From the NCBI GenBank assembly GCA_003444085.1, contig DLVL01000069.1:1-6114 (forward strand): a stretch of 6,114 nt of DNA. The letters are read 5' to 3'. Positions 1 to 5,910 of this stretch are shown piece after piece; positions within the stretch are counted from its first letter, which is position 1; every line of letters starts with the position of its first letter. Both the position numbers and the translations under genes were made by a program. The DNA comes from Kosmotogaceae bacterium (GTDB taxonomy: Bacteria > Thermotogota > Thermotogae > Petrotogales > Kosmotogaceae). Below the pieces are notes generated by a model. It saw only the letters and a list, made by a program, of their open reading frames with translations, did no database searches and was not told the DNA's origin.

Positions 1-36
1 TACTCTCCTCAGGATGTCGAACACCGTCTTCCTCAT
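1..36 (-). CDS. Possible start of a gene running off the left edge
   Basis: On the minus strand an ATG at 36-34 opens a frame that reads MRKTVFDILRRV to the window edge, with an in-frame TGA three codons upstream, so the frame cannot extend further 5'. Twelve codons are too few to assign a family. There is no strong ribosome binding site; only a weak GAG-containing stretch lies just upstream. A TATAAT hexamer on the minus strand near 158-163 could belong to its promoter, but no good -35 accompanies it. This may be a real gene start or chance. Confidence 0.25.
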   Translation of the reverse strand, partial: MRKTVFDILRRV

Positions 37-194
37 AAGTTCTCAAACCGCAGAATCTAACGAAAGGCAAATTGAAAGCAAAAAACCGCGAAAGTTACAC
101 ATCCTGTATAACTCCCCCGGTATATATGTCTGTCCCCTCAAACTAAGATCATCTTTGCACATATTATACAATCGATTAGCCAGAAGTCATACGT

Positions 195-223
195 TTGACA
201 GAAGAGAAACGTTACCATTTAAT
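195..223 (+). promoter_or_regulatory. Candidate sigma-70-type promoter pointing right
   Basis: TTGACA at 195-200 is followed by a 17-base spacer and TTTAAT at 218-223, which matches 11 of 12 consensus positions at the ideal spacing. Transcription would begin near 230 and run antisense to the decayed minus-strand frame. The first intact gene it could serve starts at 544, which would give a leader of about 310 bases. No short ORF with a ribosome binding site is evident in between. It may be functional, a relic, or chance in AT-rich DNA. Confidence 0.4.
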
Positions 224-518
224 GGCTTTGGTGAAACGAGTTGATAACATGAGGTACTCATAGGCCTCTTTCTTTGAAGCTATCGCAGCTTCACGCTCAT
301 CATCCGACAGTTTGGCAGCCGTATGAAACTGCTTCTATTGGCATCTATCTCATCTATCAGTCGTTCGAGCTTTGACCATGAGTAACACCCATCACGGTGT
401 TAAGCCAGAACTCGACTAGCTGCACACTTCTGAAAAAGGATCCTTCCGCCAGCGAGTAGCGAAACGATGCCTTGCAGAGGTCAAGAGTTTCGGCCCGGTG
501 GAGATCGTGAAAGCAATG
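212..518 (-). pseudogene. Probable frameshifted gene remnant, function unknown
   Basis: Reading leftward, three minus-strand frames in succession give protein-like sequence. From about 518 one frame includes ETLDLCKASFRYSLAEGSFF and VQLVEFWLNTVMG, ending at a TGA near 358. A second frame continues with SKLERLIDEIDANRSSF. A third runs AKLSDDEREAAIASKKEAYE then YLMLSTRFTKAIKW to a TAA at 214-212. The charged helical character and the way the pieces abut suggest one decayed gene with two frameshifts (near 360-380 and 315-325). No family is recognised and no start codon is clear. An alternative is coincidental open frames in a non-coding region. Confidence 0.35.
383..402. repeat. 7-bp perfect inverted repeat, 6-base loop
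   Basis: TAACACC (383-389) and GGTGTTA (396-402) are exact reverse complements around the loop CATCAC. No T-run follows on either strand, so it does not look like an intrinsic terminator. It lies inside the decayed minus-strand frame near one of its apparent frameshifts. It could be an operator, a relic of the lost gene, or chance. Confidence 0.4.
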
Positions 519-525
519 TTATAAT
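517..525 (+). promoter_or_regulatory. Candidate extended -10 promoter for the lipoprotein/protease operon
   Basis: TGTTATAAT at 517-525 is a full extended -10 element (TG-N-TATAAT) placed 18 bases before the GTG start at 544. No convincing -35 lies 16-18 bases upstream, which is tolerated by extended -10 promoters. The predicted start near 530-532 would leave a leader of only about 12-14 bases, just enough to include the GAGGT ribosome binding site at 532-536. The short leader is the main reason for caution; the promoter candidate at 195-223 is an alternative. Confidence 0.4.
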
Positions 526-543
526 CGGCGTGAGGTAGACACC

Positions 544-1041
544 GTGAGAAGAAACAAGTGCATTATCATAATCTTGGTTTCTCTTATAGCTCTCATAGTA
601 TCTGGGTGCCTCCCAGGATTTATCAAGAGCTCTTTTTCTGTTGGTCTAACCGGGTACCCTGTGAGATTCATTGAGTCAGATCCATTCGAAATTGGGTTGA
701 CTCTTGATAACTCATACCCATTCAGGGTGGCGGCTTTTGAGCTTAAGGTATCCGAAGGGCTTTCGCTTGTAGATGTGTCGATTTCTGACACCTATGTGCA
801 TTCTCCTTTGGAAGTCTTCTGGGGCAAGTCCTGCGAAGATCTCTACTATGTACACCTTGCTTTTCTCTACGAGACTAACACCAAAGCTCTAAGTGGCACT
901 CTTATTGAAATGCAGTTCATAGCAGAGAAAGACAGCTCACTGGTCCTGAAGAGTGTGAGATTTGTTGATGACAATCTTCAGGATAGACATGCACAAGTGA
1001 AAGCTCGCAGCAAAGTGTTCATAAGGAGTGTCGGCAGGTGA
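544..1041 (+). CDS. Lipoprotein with a cohesin-like domain
   Basis: A 165-residue protein begins at a GTG preceded by GAGGT at 532-536 (about 7-base spacing). The first in-frame ATG is far inside, so the GTG is needed for the signal sequence. Residues 1-22 form a lipoprotein signal: basic MRRNK, a hydrophobic core, then the lipobox V19-S-G-C22, predicting signal peptidase II processing and lipidation at C22. Residues about 32-150 are rich in beta strands and resemble a cohesin/carbohydrate-binding-like fold, with segments such as FRVAAFELKVSEGLSLVDV and LSGTLIEMQFIAEK matching the usual cohesin pattern of an early strand describing a defined change and a late LxxIxF strand. The stop overlaps the start of the following dockerin-bearing protease gene by 4 bases, so the two are probably co-translated. 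The lipobox is clear; the cohesin assignment is by pattern only and needs a profile or structure comparison. It could instead be another Ig-like adhesion domain. Confidence 0.88.
   Translation: MRRNKCIIIILVSLIALIVSGCLPGFIKSSFSVGLTGYPVRFIESDPFEIGLTLDNSYPFRVAAFELKVSEGLSLVDVSISDTYVHSPLEVFWGKSCEDLYYVHLAFLYETNTKALSGTLIEMQFIAEKDSSLVLKSVRFVDDNLQDRHAQVKARSKVFIRSVGR
1023..1041 (+). promoter_or_regulatory. Ribosome binding site and GTGA overlap coupling the two operon genes
   Basis: AAGGAG at 1023-1028 lies 9 bases before the GTG start at 1038-1040. The stop TGA of the lipoprotein gene is at 1039-1041, so stop and start share the sequence GTGA. This arrangement is typical of translational coupling and fixes the start of the protease gene. 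Confidence 0.8.
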
Positions 1042-3875
1042 AACGAGCAACGCCGGTCATTTTGATTTGCTTGATCAGTATGTTTGTGGCGCATACATTT
1101 GCAGCTCCGGCTTTTCCCGGTTTGATCCACTCTAGACAACCTGACGGAACTGTCTTTATGATGAGGAATTTCGGCGACGAGCGCTTCAACTTCAGGACAG
1201 ACGAAACAGGCTTGCTTATTGTACTAGATGACGAGACCAAATGGTGGTATTACGGCAAGATCGTGAAGAATGAGATTGTTCCTACTGAAAGGAAAGTGGG
1301 AATAGACAAGCCCGATCCTTCCTTAGAGTACTATAAAGAAGATGTAATTGAGATTATTGAGGGAAAGCTATCACATGAACCGTCATTCTTTCCTGGAGTT
1401 GTCCCGGTAAGTGTTCCAACAACTGGGAATCTGAAGCTGCCAGTGCTTCTGATTAACTACTCAGATACGCAGGTCACGTATGCTGTTGAGGATTTTGAAG
1501 AGGTACTCTTTGGTAGCTACCCAGATCTTGCCCCATTAGGCTCCATGAGAGACTACTATAAGGAGATCTCATATGGTCTACTTGATCTTACTGGAAACAT
1601 CGTTGGATGGTTTGAAGCAGAAAACAAGAGATCTTACTACGCCAACAGGGCGAGTACTCTTGTCAGAGAGGTTTTGAAACAGGCAGACAAGGAAATAGAT
1701 TTCTCAGTGTTCGACAACAACGGTGACGGAGAAGTTGACATCGTTGTGATAATACATCAGGGAATGGGCCAGGAGTTTTCGGGAGACCCTGATGATATTT
1801 GGTCGCACATGGACTACTTATCTCCAGCTTTTGAGTCTAACAACGGTGTGAAGATAAGGAGATACACCATCCAACCAGAAAGGCTCGACTGGTGCGAAAC
1901 CATTACAGAGGGCTGCGAACCATCACCTGGAATAGCTACCATTGGCGTAATAAGCCATGAAACTGGACATGTACTTGGCCTTCCGGATCTCTACGACTAT
2001 ACGATGAAAACATGGGGGATTGGTGATTGGGGACTCATGGGCTACGGTTGTTGGAATTACCTCGAAAGGCCGGGTGACAGCCCATCTCACATGACAGCAT
2101 GGTCGAAACTCCAGCTGGGATGGGTGCAGAATATCGGAATATCTGATCAGTATGGGCAGTTCGAGCTTGAATCCAGCGTCTTTTCTAACCTCGTCTTTTC
2201 TTATACTAATGATGAATATTCTAAAGAGTACTTTCTTCTGGAAACCCGGTCTCTGAATGGTTTTGACTCTGCTTTACCTGGATCAGGGTTGATGATCTAC
2301 CACGTTGATGATGGAATGAGTTCAAATGACCACGGTTCGCACTTTCCCAGAAGGCTGTTGAGAGTTGTACAAGCAGATGGTAAGGAAGATCTGGACAATC
2401 CTGATCCAGATAGCAGGAATCGAGGAGACGCAGGGGATCCGTTTCCAGGTTCTTCGTATAATACCGTTTTCAACGACTTCACAGAACCAGACGCGAACTG
2501 GTATGATGGTTCATTGAGCAATTTCAGCCTCGTAGAAATCGCATATGATGGGCGTTTTGGCAGTTTTGGGAAGTTTCCTGATAGTACAGGACCTTCATTG
2601 TCTGCTACTGTCAACTATTCCTCACAGATAGAGCGCCGGAACGAATACACATGGTCGATAGACAAAGATGCCAATCCAGGTATTGTTGGACTGGAATACG
2701 GAGCGACAGAAACGATTCAATATACGGTTATAGCCACAAGGACGCTGGAAGAAAGCAAAGACAGCTATGTGATAGAAGGGTCTGTAGAAATAGAGAACAA
2801 GGGAGATGCAGCGGCAGGGGAAGTGGAAGCGACACTGAAGCTGATGAAAGAAGAGACGGAAGTTCAGAGAGTAACAGAAAGCATGGACGCACTGAATCCA
2901 TCGGAGAATCGAGACTTCGCATTCGTCTTTGCAGGCATAACAGACGGTTATAGTTGTTTTCTGCAACTGGAAGTGACATCAAGCAATGCAACTCCACTGA
3001 CAGTCATTGAAGAACTGCAATTGGAGACAGAACCCTCTACAGTTACGGAAATTGATCCAGAAGCGACCGTAACAGACTTCTTTGATAGCATTGAAGGCAT
3101 AGATGTACAGTATCTTGATGGACCATTCGCTGCCCTTCCTAGCGAGTGGCATTTGACTGGTTCGGAAGAGCTTATATACAACGCGATGGTTACAAACACC
3201 GGTGTAGAAGGTCCGGCAATTCTCAACCTGGTGAACACTGCGGAGCTGGTAGCAAAAGATACGCAGAGAGCAATTAGTGATAGCACATCTGTCGAAGTTT
3301 CTTGTCAAGCGCTTCTTCAGAGCAATGTGGTTGTGCTGATACCAAAGATTCCACCCTCAGGAAAAGTGGACGTGCTTGTCAAGATACTTGAAACTGATGA
3401 AATCTACCTTCTGGACTTCGCGTTTTCGGTTTCTGGTGCTTTGATTGAAGACATAGTGATTGCTTCTACGTGGGAGGTTCAGAGCCAATCAGTTATCACT
3501 GAGGGAAAGCACCATCTTCAGCTTTTCAGTAATGATAACGGACCTCATCGTGGAATGGCTGCTGTTTTCAAGATCTCCGTTAGAGGCTCACCAGGAACCT
3601 ATCCTGCAGTTAATCTGTTTGCTTCAGGCGTCGCTGATGAAGGTCGACTTGTTCAGGTGCTTCTGGATCAGAGAGGCCACCTTGCCGACCTCAATCAAGA
3701 TGGATTCATTGATGAAGAGGATTTGCAGCTCTTCCGGGAGTCTTACGGCAAAAAGCGCGGAGATCCTGACTGGGATGAAATGGCTGTTCTTTGTGACCTT
3801 AACAACGATGATACTGTTGGTTCGACCATTATGGATCTCGCGGTGTTTGCTCTCCATTCATCGATTTATCCGTGA
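1038..3875 (+). CDS. Secreted M6 family metalloprotease with cohesin-like and dockerin modules
   Basis: A 945-residue exported zinc protease of the immune-inhibitor-A (M6) family. Residues 1-22 are a Sec signal (MKRATP, hydrophobic core, cleavage near AHTFA/A). Residues about 23-110 are the usual M6 N-terminal prodomain (QPDGT...GDERF...). The catalytic module, about 125-505, holds GSMRDYYKEISYG (168-180), DNNGDGEVD (226-234), the zinc motif HETGHVLGLPD with H307, E308, H311 and D317, the downstream WGLMGYG turn with M334, and GSGLMIYHVDD from 415. All catalytic residues are present. Residues about 550-795 look like Ig/CARDB-type beta domains, about 800-882 like the C-terminal half of a cohesin, and 884-945 are a type I-like dockerin with calcium loops starting at D884 and D920. 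The second loop is atypical. The gene is joined to the cohesin-like lipoprotein gene by a 4-base overlap. Proteolysis of extracellular protein at the cell surface is inferred. No clear terminator follows. Confidence 0.96.
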   Translation: MKRATPVILICLISMFVAHTFAAPAFPGLIHSRQPDGTVFMMRNFGDERFNFRTDETGLLIVLDDETKWWYYGKIVKNEIVPTERKVGIDKPDPSLEYYKEDVIEIIEGKLSHEPSFFPGVVPVSVPTTGNLKLPVLLINYSDTQVTYAVEDFEEVLFGSYPDLAPLGSMRDYYKEISYGLLDLTGNIVGWFEAENKRSYYANRASTLVREVLKQADKEIDFSVFDNNGDGEVDIVVIIHQGMGQEFSGDPDDIWSHMDYLSPAFESNNGVKIRRYTIQPERLDWCETITEGCEPSPGIATIGVISHETGHVLGLPDLYDYTMKTWGIGDWGLMGYGCWNYLERPGDSPSHMTAWSKLQLGWVQNIGISDQYGQFELESSVFSNLVFSYTNDEYSKEYFLLETRSLNGFDSALPGSGLMIYHVDDGMSSNDHGSHFPRRLLRVVQADGKEDLDNPDPDSRNRGDAGDPFPGSSYNTVFNDFTEPDANWYDGSLSNFSLVEIAYDGRFGSFGKFPDSTGPSLSATVNYSSQIERRNEYTWSIDKDANPGIVGLEYGATETIQYTVIATRTLEESKDSYVIEGSVEIENKGDAAAGEVEATLKLMKEETEVQRVTESMDALNPSENRDFAFVFAGITDGYSCFLQLEVTSSNATPLTVIEELQLETEPSTVTEIDPEATVTDFFDSIEGIDVQYLDGPFAALPSEWHLTGSEELIYNAMVTNTGVEGPAILNLVNTAELVAKDTQRAISDSTSVEVSCQALLQSNVVVLIPKIPPSGKVDVLVKILETDEIYLLDFAFSVSGALIEDIVIASTWEVQSQSVITEGKHHLQLFSNDNGPHRGMAAVFKISVRGSPGTYPAVNLFASGVADEGRLVQVLLDQRGHLADLNQDGFIDEEDLQLFRESYGKKRGDPDWDEMAVLCDLNNDDTVGSTIMDLAVFALHSSIYP

Positions 3876-4018
3876 TTACTCGTATTCACTGGTAATAAAT
3901 GCTTCACAGGTACTTGGCGCTCGAAATAGTGGGGAGCATATCCGTTTTCTGGGCATACGCACCTGGAGCGAAAAACGGTTCAGTTCCCATAAAGCCTACA
4001 AATGGTGTCAAATGAAGG

Positions 4019-4034
4019 GCATAATATATTATGC
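4019..4034. repeat. Perfect 16-bp AT-rich palindrome
   Basis: GCATAATATATTATGC is identical to its own reverse complement over 16 bases, with flanking bases G4018 and A4035 not continuing the symmetry. There is no loop, so it is a better candidate for a dimeric protein-binding site than for an RNA hairpin. It lies about 145 bases after the protease stop and 270 bases before the SRPBCC start. It may also supply -10-like hexamers, but no -35 partner is evident. Confidence 0.6.
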
Positions 4035-4287
4035 ATCTACCTCACAAAAGCGATAACCTTTTCCCACAGTTTTGAATTTCAGACCCATTCCTGGGAACTT
4101 CTCATTTCTCGGGGATTTCTTTGCTTCGGAACTGATCCCGGACCCCCGCTTCATGGTAAGGTACTGACCATTCCGCCTCTCGGCGTATCTTGGAGACCAG
4201 CTTCCAGCCTCCTTGTGGTTGTCAGCTTGTCGACATGAACTTCGTCGACTTTAGGTGTTATCATATACAAAGATAATTGACTTTCTT

Positions 4288-4294
4288 GGGGGTG
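4288..4294 (+). promoter_or_regulatory. G-rich ribosome binding site of the SRPBCC gene
   Basis: GGGGGTG at 4288-4294 matches the ideal GGAGGTG with one change and sits 7 bases before the GTG start at 4302. It favours this GTG over the in-frame ATG at 4314, which lacks a comparable site. The longer stretch TTGGGGGTGG (4286-4295) is nearly identical to plus-strand sequence at 5982-5992. Confidence 0.7.
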
Positions 4295-4301
4295 GAGAGC
4301 C

Positions 4302-4802
4302 GTGAAAGAGCTTATGACGCAGGAAGTGATAAAGGCACCTCCGTCTGTTGTCTGGGATAAACTCACTGATTATTCCAGTTATTCTCATTGGAATGATTTC
4401 ATAAAGCGTTTTGAAGGAAATCTGCTCGACGGAAACAGGCTCAGGGTATCATTCAAGATTCCAGATAAGAAGGGATTTCGTTATTTCAACTATCGTCCTT
4501 ATGTTGTTAAGGCGGACCCGGAGAAAGAGCTGAGGTGGTCAGGAAGCCCTTATTTGTTTGGTTTTGTCTTTTCTGGCGAGCACTATTTCGTATTAAGACC
4601 CATGAAAGACGGCAATACGGAATTTCTTCACGGAGAGATATTCAAAGGGATCCTGCTGCCAATCATGTGGAACTACCTTACTACTTTCTACCGAAGTGCC
4701 CTGATAGAATTCAATCGTTCTCTGAAGAAGATATGTGAAACTCCTGAACTGGATGAAACAATGCTCGAAACTGGTCAGGAGATTGCTTCTGAATCCAGAT
4801 AA
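4302..4802 (+). CDS. SRPBCC (START/Bet v1-like) family protein
   Basis: A 166-residue soluble protein with the helix-grip fold pattern of SRPBCC proteins (polyketide cyclase/dehydrase-like group). The opening matches the family signature: MTQEVIKAPPSVVWDKLTD, then YSSYSHWNDFI (residues about 25-35), followed by alternating strands (RLRVSFKIP, ELRWSG) and a long C-terminal helix from about 120 to 147. The family binds hydrophobic ligands in a central cavity; neither ligand nor partner can be read from the sequence, and many members are annotated only as ligand-binding. There is no signal peptide or membrane segment, so it should be cytoplasmic. A strong ribosome binding site supports the GTG start. 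The last 28 bases overlap the 3' end of the convergent URO-D-like gene, and no terminator separates the two. About 20 residues after the final helix are acidic and probably disordered. Confidence 0.92.
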   Translation: MKELMTQEVIKAPPSVVWDKLTDYSSYSHWNDFIKRFEGNLLDGNRLRVSFKIPDKKGFRYFNYRPYVVKADPEKELRWSGSPYLFGFVFSGEHYFVLRPMKDGNTEFLHGEIFKGILLPIMWNYLTTFYRSALIEFNRSLKKICETPELDETMLETGQEIASESR

Positions 4803-5851
4803 GGGCCGCCCAGCTCTTCCAGAACCTTAAGAAAGATTTCAAGCGTTGTAAGATTCATCTCGGGAGGGCACTCCAGAGTCAGGAGCAGTCCTCCCTTTTC
4901 CTGGGCAAGAGATCTGATAATCCTGGTTATGCAGGTGCGGATTTCCCAGGGTTTCAGCGAAGAAGCAACAGCTGAATCTATGCAACAGTCAATGCTTACC
5001 CACTCTTGTATCTCTGCGAGCTCTTCCAGTTGATTTGATGACAGCTCTGTGCTGATTACATGCACATGGCATTCCAGAAGATGTTCAATCAGTCTTCTTG
5101 CACTTCCCTTGAGTGTATAATGAACGATGCCCTTTCCTTCACTGATCAGACCAAATAGCCTTTGGTAGGAGGGCTTGATAAACTTGTCGAATGCTGTTGT
5201 GTCAAGGTTAGTGAGCTGACCATGATCAGGCTCGTCAGCAAACATGAAAACTGATGTTCCTATCTCAAGATACTTTCTGACTAGTGCAGCATAGTAGTGT
5301 TCGACAAGCTGAACGAGTTGTCTCAGTTCTGGCTCCTCACTCTTGAAATCTTCCAAAAGCTTCTCGATACCGCGAAGATCGCACAACCGCGAGAAGATGA
5401 AACGATCGGTGAAAGAGGCAACATTGGAAATACCCGACTTGCGATTGCTTTCAGCCATGAGCAAGACATCTTCCCAATCCCTTTGCCTTTCGAAGTCTCC
5501 AAGAATCATCGGATCAGGGGCAGAAAAAGAGGTTAGCATTTCCCAGGACTTCAATGGGTGGGCAGTCACAATACCAGGATAACCGGTCTTCTGAACAGAC
5601 CACTCACACCCCCAGCTGTCCATAAATCTCCCCTGCACGAACCTCTTGTCCGGGGGGATAAGGTGGTTTGCCCAGTTACCCTCAACATAATTGGGAAACA
5701 AGGACCTGTATTTCAGAAGTATCTTCTCCAGTTCTTTACCGTACTTTATCCACACTGCATAAGGAATAAGAACTCGTGTGGGTATCCATTCAGGTTTGTT
5801 CTTTGTCACAGCTCTGATCCAGTTGTCTGAAATGCGTGATAACTCAGCCAA
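4775..5851 (-). CDS. Uroporphyrinogen-decarboxylase-superfamily protein (likely not heme biosynthesis)
   Basis: A 358-residue cytoplasmic protein of the URO-D superfamily, which includes heme-pathway decarboxylases and corrinoid-dependent methyltransferases (MtaA/MtbA/CmuA type). Recognisable blocks are RFMDSWGCEW (75-84), a HPLKSWEML...APDP segment (98-114), FMFADEPDHGQ (202-212) followed by FIKPSYQRLF (224-233), the IVHYTLKG block (242-249), and GGLLLTLECPPE near the C-terminus (320-331). The N-terminal Arg-rich substrate loop of true heme decarboxylases is not seen. In methyltransferase relatives the H-x-C block plus a late Cys bind zinc; here H244 is followed by T246 where Cys would be expected, while C328 is present, so a complete zinc site is doubtful. 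The TTG start is supported by AGAGGTGA 7 bases upstream; the nearby upstream ATG is out of frame. Substrate unknown; no corrinoid protein or heme gene lies nearby. Confidence 0.9.
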   Translation of the reverse strand: MAELSRISDNWIRAVTKNKPEWIPTRVLIPYAVWIKYGKELEKILLKYRSLFPNYVEGNWANHLIPPDKRFVQGRFMDSWGCEWSVQKTGYPGIVTAHPLKSWEMLTSFSAPDPMILGDFERQRDWEDVLLMAESNRKSGISNVASFTDRFIFSRLCDLRGIEKLLEDFKSEEPELRQLVQLVEHYYAALVRKYLEIGTSVFMFADEPDHGQLTNLDTTAFDKFIKPSYQRLFGLISEGKGIVHYTLKGSARRLIEHLLECHVHVISTELSSNQLEELAEIQEWVSIDCCIDSAVASSLKPWEIRTCITRIIRSLAQEKGGLLLTLECPPEMNLTTLEIFLKVLEELGGPYLDSEAIS

Positions 5852-5858
5852 TATCTCG

Positions 5859-5866
5859 TCACCTCT
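5859..5866 (-). promoter_or_regulatory. Strong ribosome binding site that fixes the TTG start
   Basis: On the minus strand AGAGGTGA lies 7 bases before the TTG at 5851-5849. It is close to the ideal AGGAGGTGA and decides in favour of this non-ATG start, since the ATG at 5874-5872 is in another frame. Confidence 0.8.
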
Positions 5867-5910
5867 GAAAACATGATAACAGAACCTTTCAAGACAAAGC
5901 GATTATTGAG

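Larger units (their letters stand above)
3876..4301. other. 426-base gene-free stretch between protease and SRPBCC genes
   Basis: I see no credible gene here on either strand; the frames present have no ribosome binding site and no protein-like character. It contains a perfect 16-bp palindrome (4019-4034), CCGTTTT/AAAACGG arms at 3942-3948 and 3972-3978, a pair of GTCGAC sites at 4229-4234 and 4244-4249 that could form a 6-bp stem, and a TTATC/GATAA dyad at 4258-4262 and 4272-4276. The GATAAT at 4272-4277 could be a -10 for the SRPBCC gene but has no good -35. No stem followed by a T-run marks the end of the protease operon. The part from about 4090 to 4225 has the feel of a decayed dispersed repeat, which is only an impression. 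Confidence 0.6.

Noticed and set aside
14..244. 76-codon plus-strand open frame at the left edge
   Set aside because: No ribosome binding site at the right distance, no recognisable family pattern, and it runs across several promoter-like AT-rich stretches. It looks like chance.
645..667. The peptide LTGYPVR can be read from both strands at the same place
   Set aside because: It follows from an imperfect palindrome around GGGTACCC in the lipoprotein gene. The minus-strand frame has no other support, so this is a curiosity.
2622..2997. Several open frames on both strands overlapping the middle of the protease gene
   Set aside because: The protease frame is uninterrupted and fits the family. 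The extra frames arise from the purine-rich codons of this Ig-like region and have low-complexity, non-protein-like translations.
3942..3978. CCGTTTT/AAAACGG arms as a terminator of the protease operon
   Set aside because: The loop exceeds 20 bases, the stem is AT-rich and no T-run follows, so it does not fit an intrinsic terminator.
3460..4056. 198-codon plus-strand frame over the end of the protease gene
   Set aside because: Most of it is the out-of-frame shadow of the protease C-terminus including the dockerin, and the remaining part lacks a start with a ribosome binding site.
4229..4249. GTCGAC pair as a hairpin or terminator upstream of the SRPBCC gene
   Set aside because: Each GTCGAC is itself palindromic, so the apparent stem is expected from any two copies, and no T-run follows.
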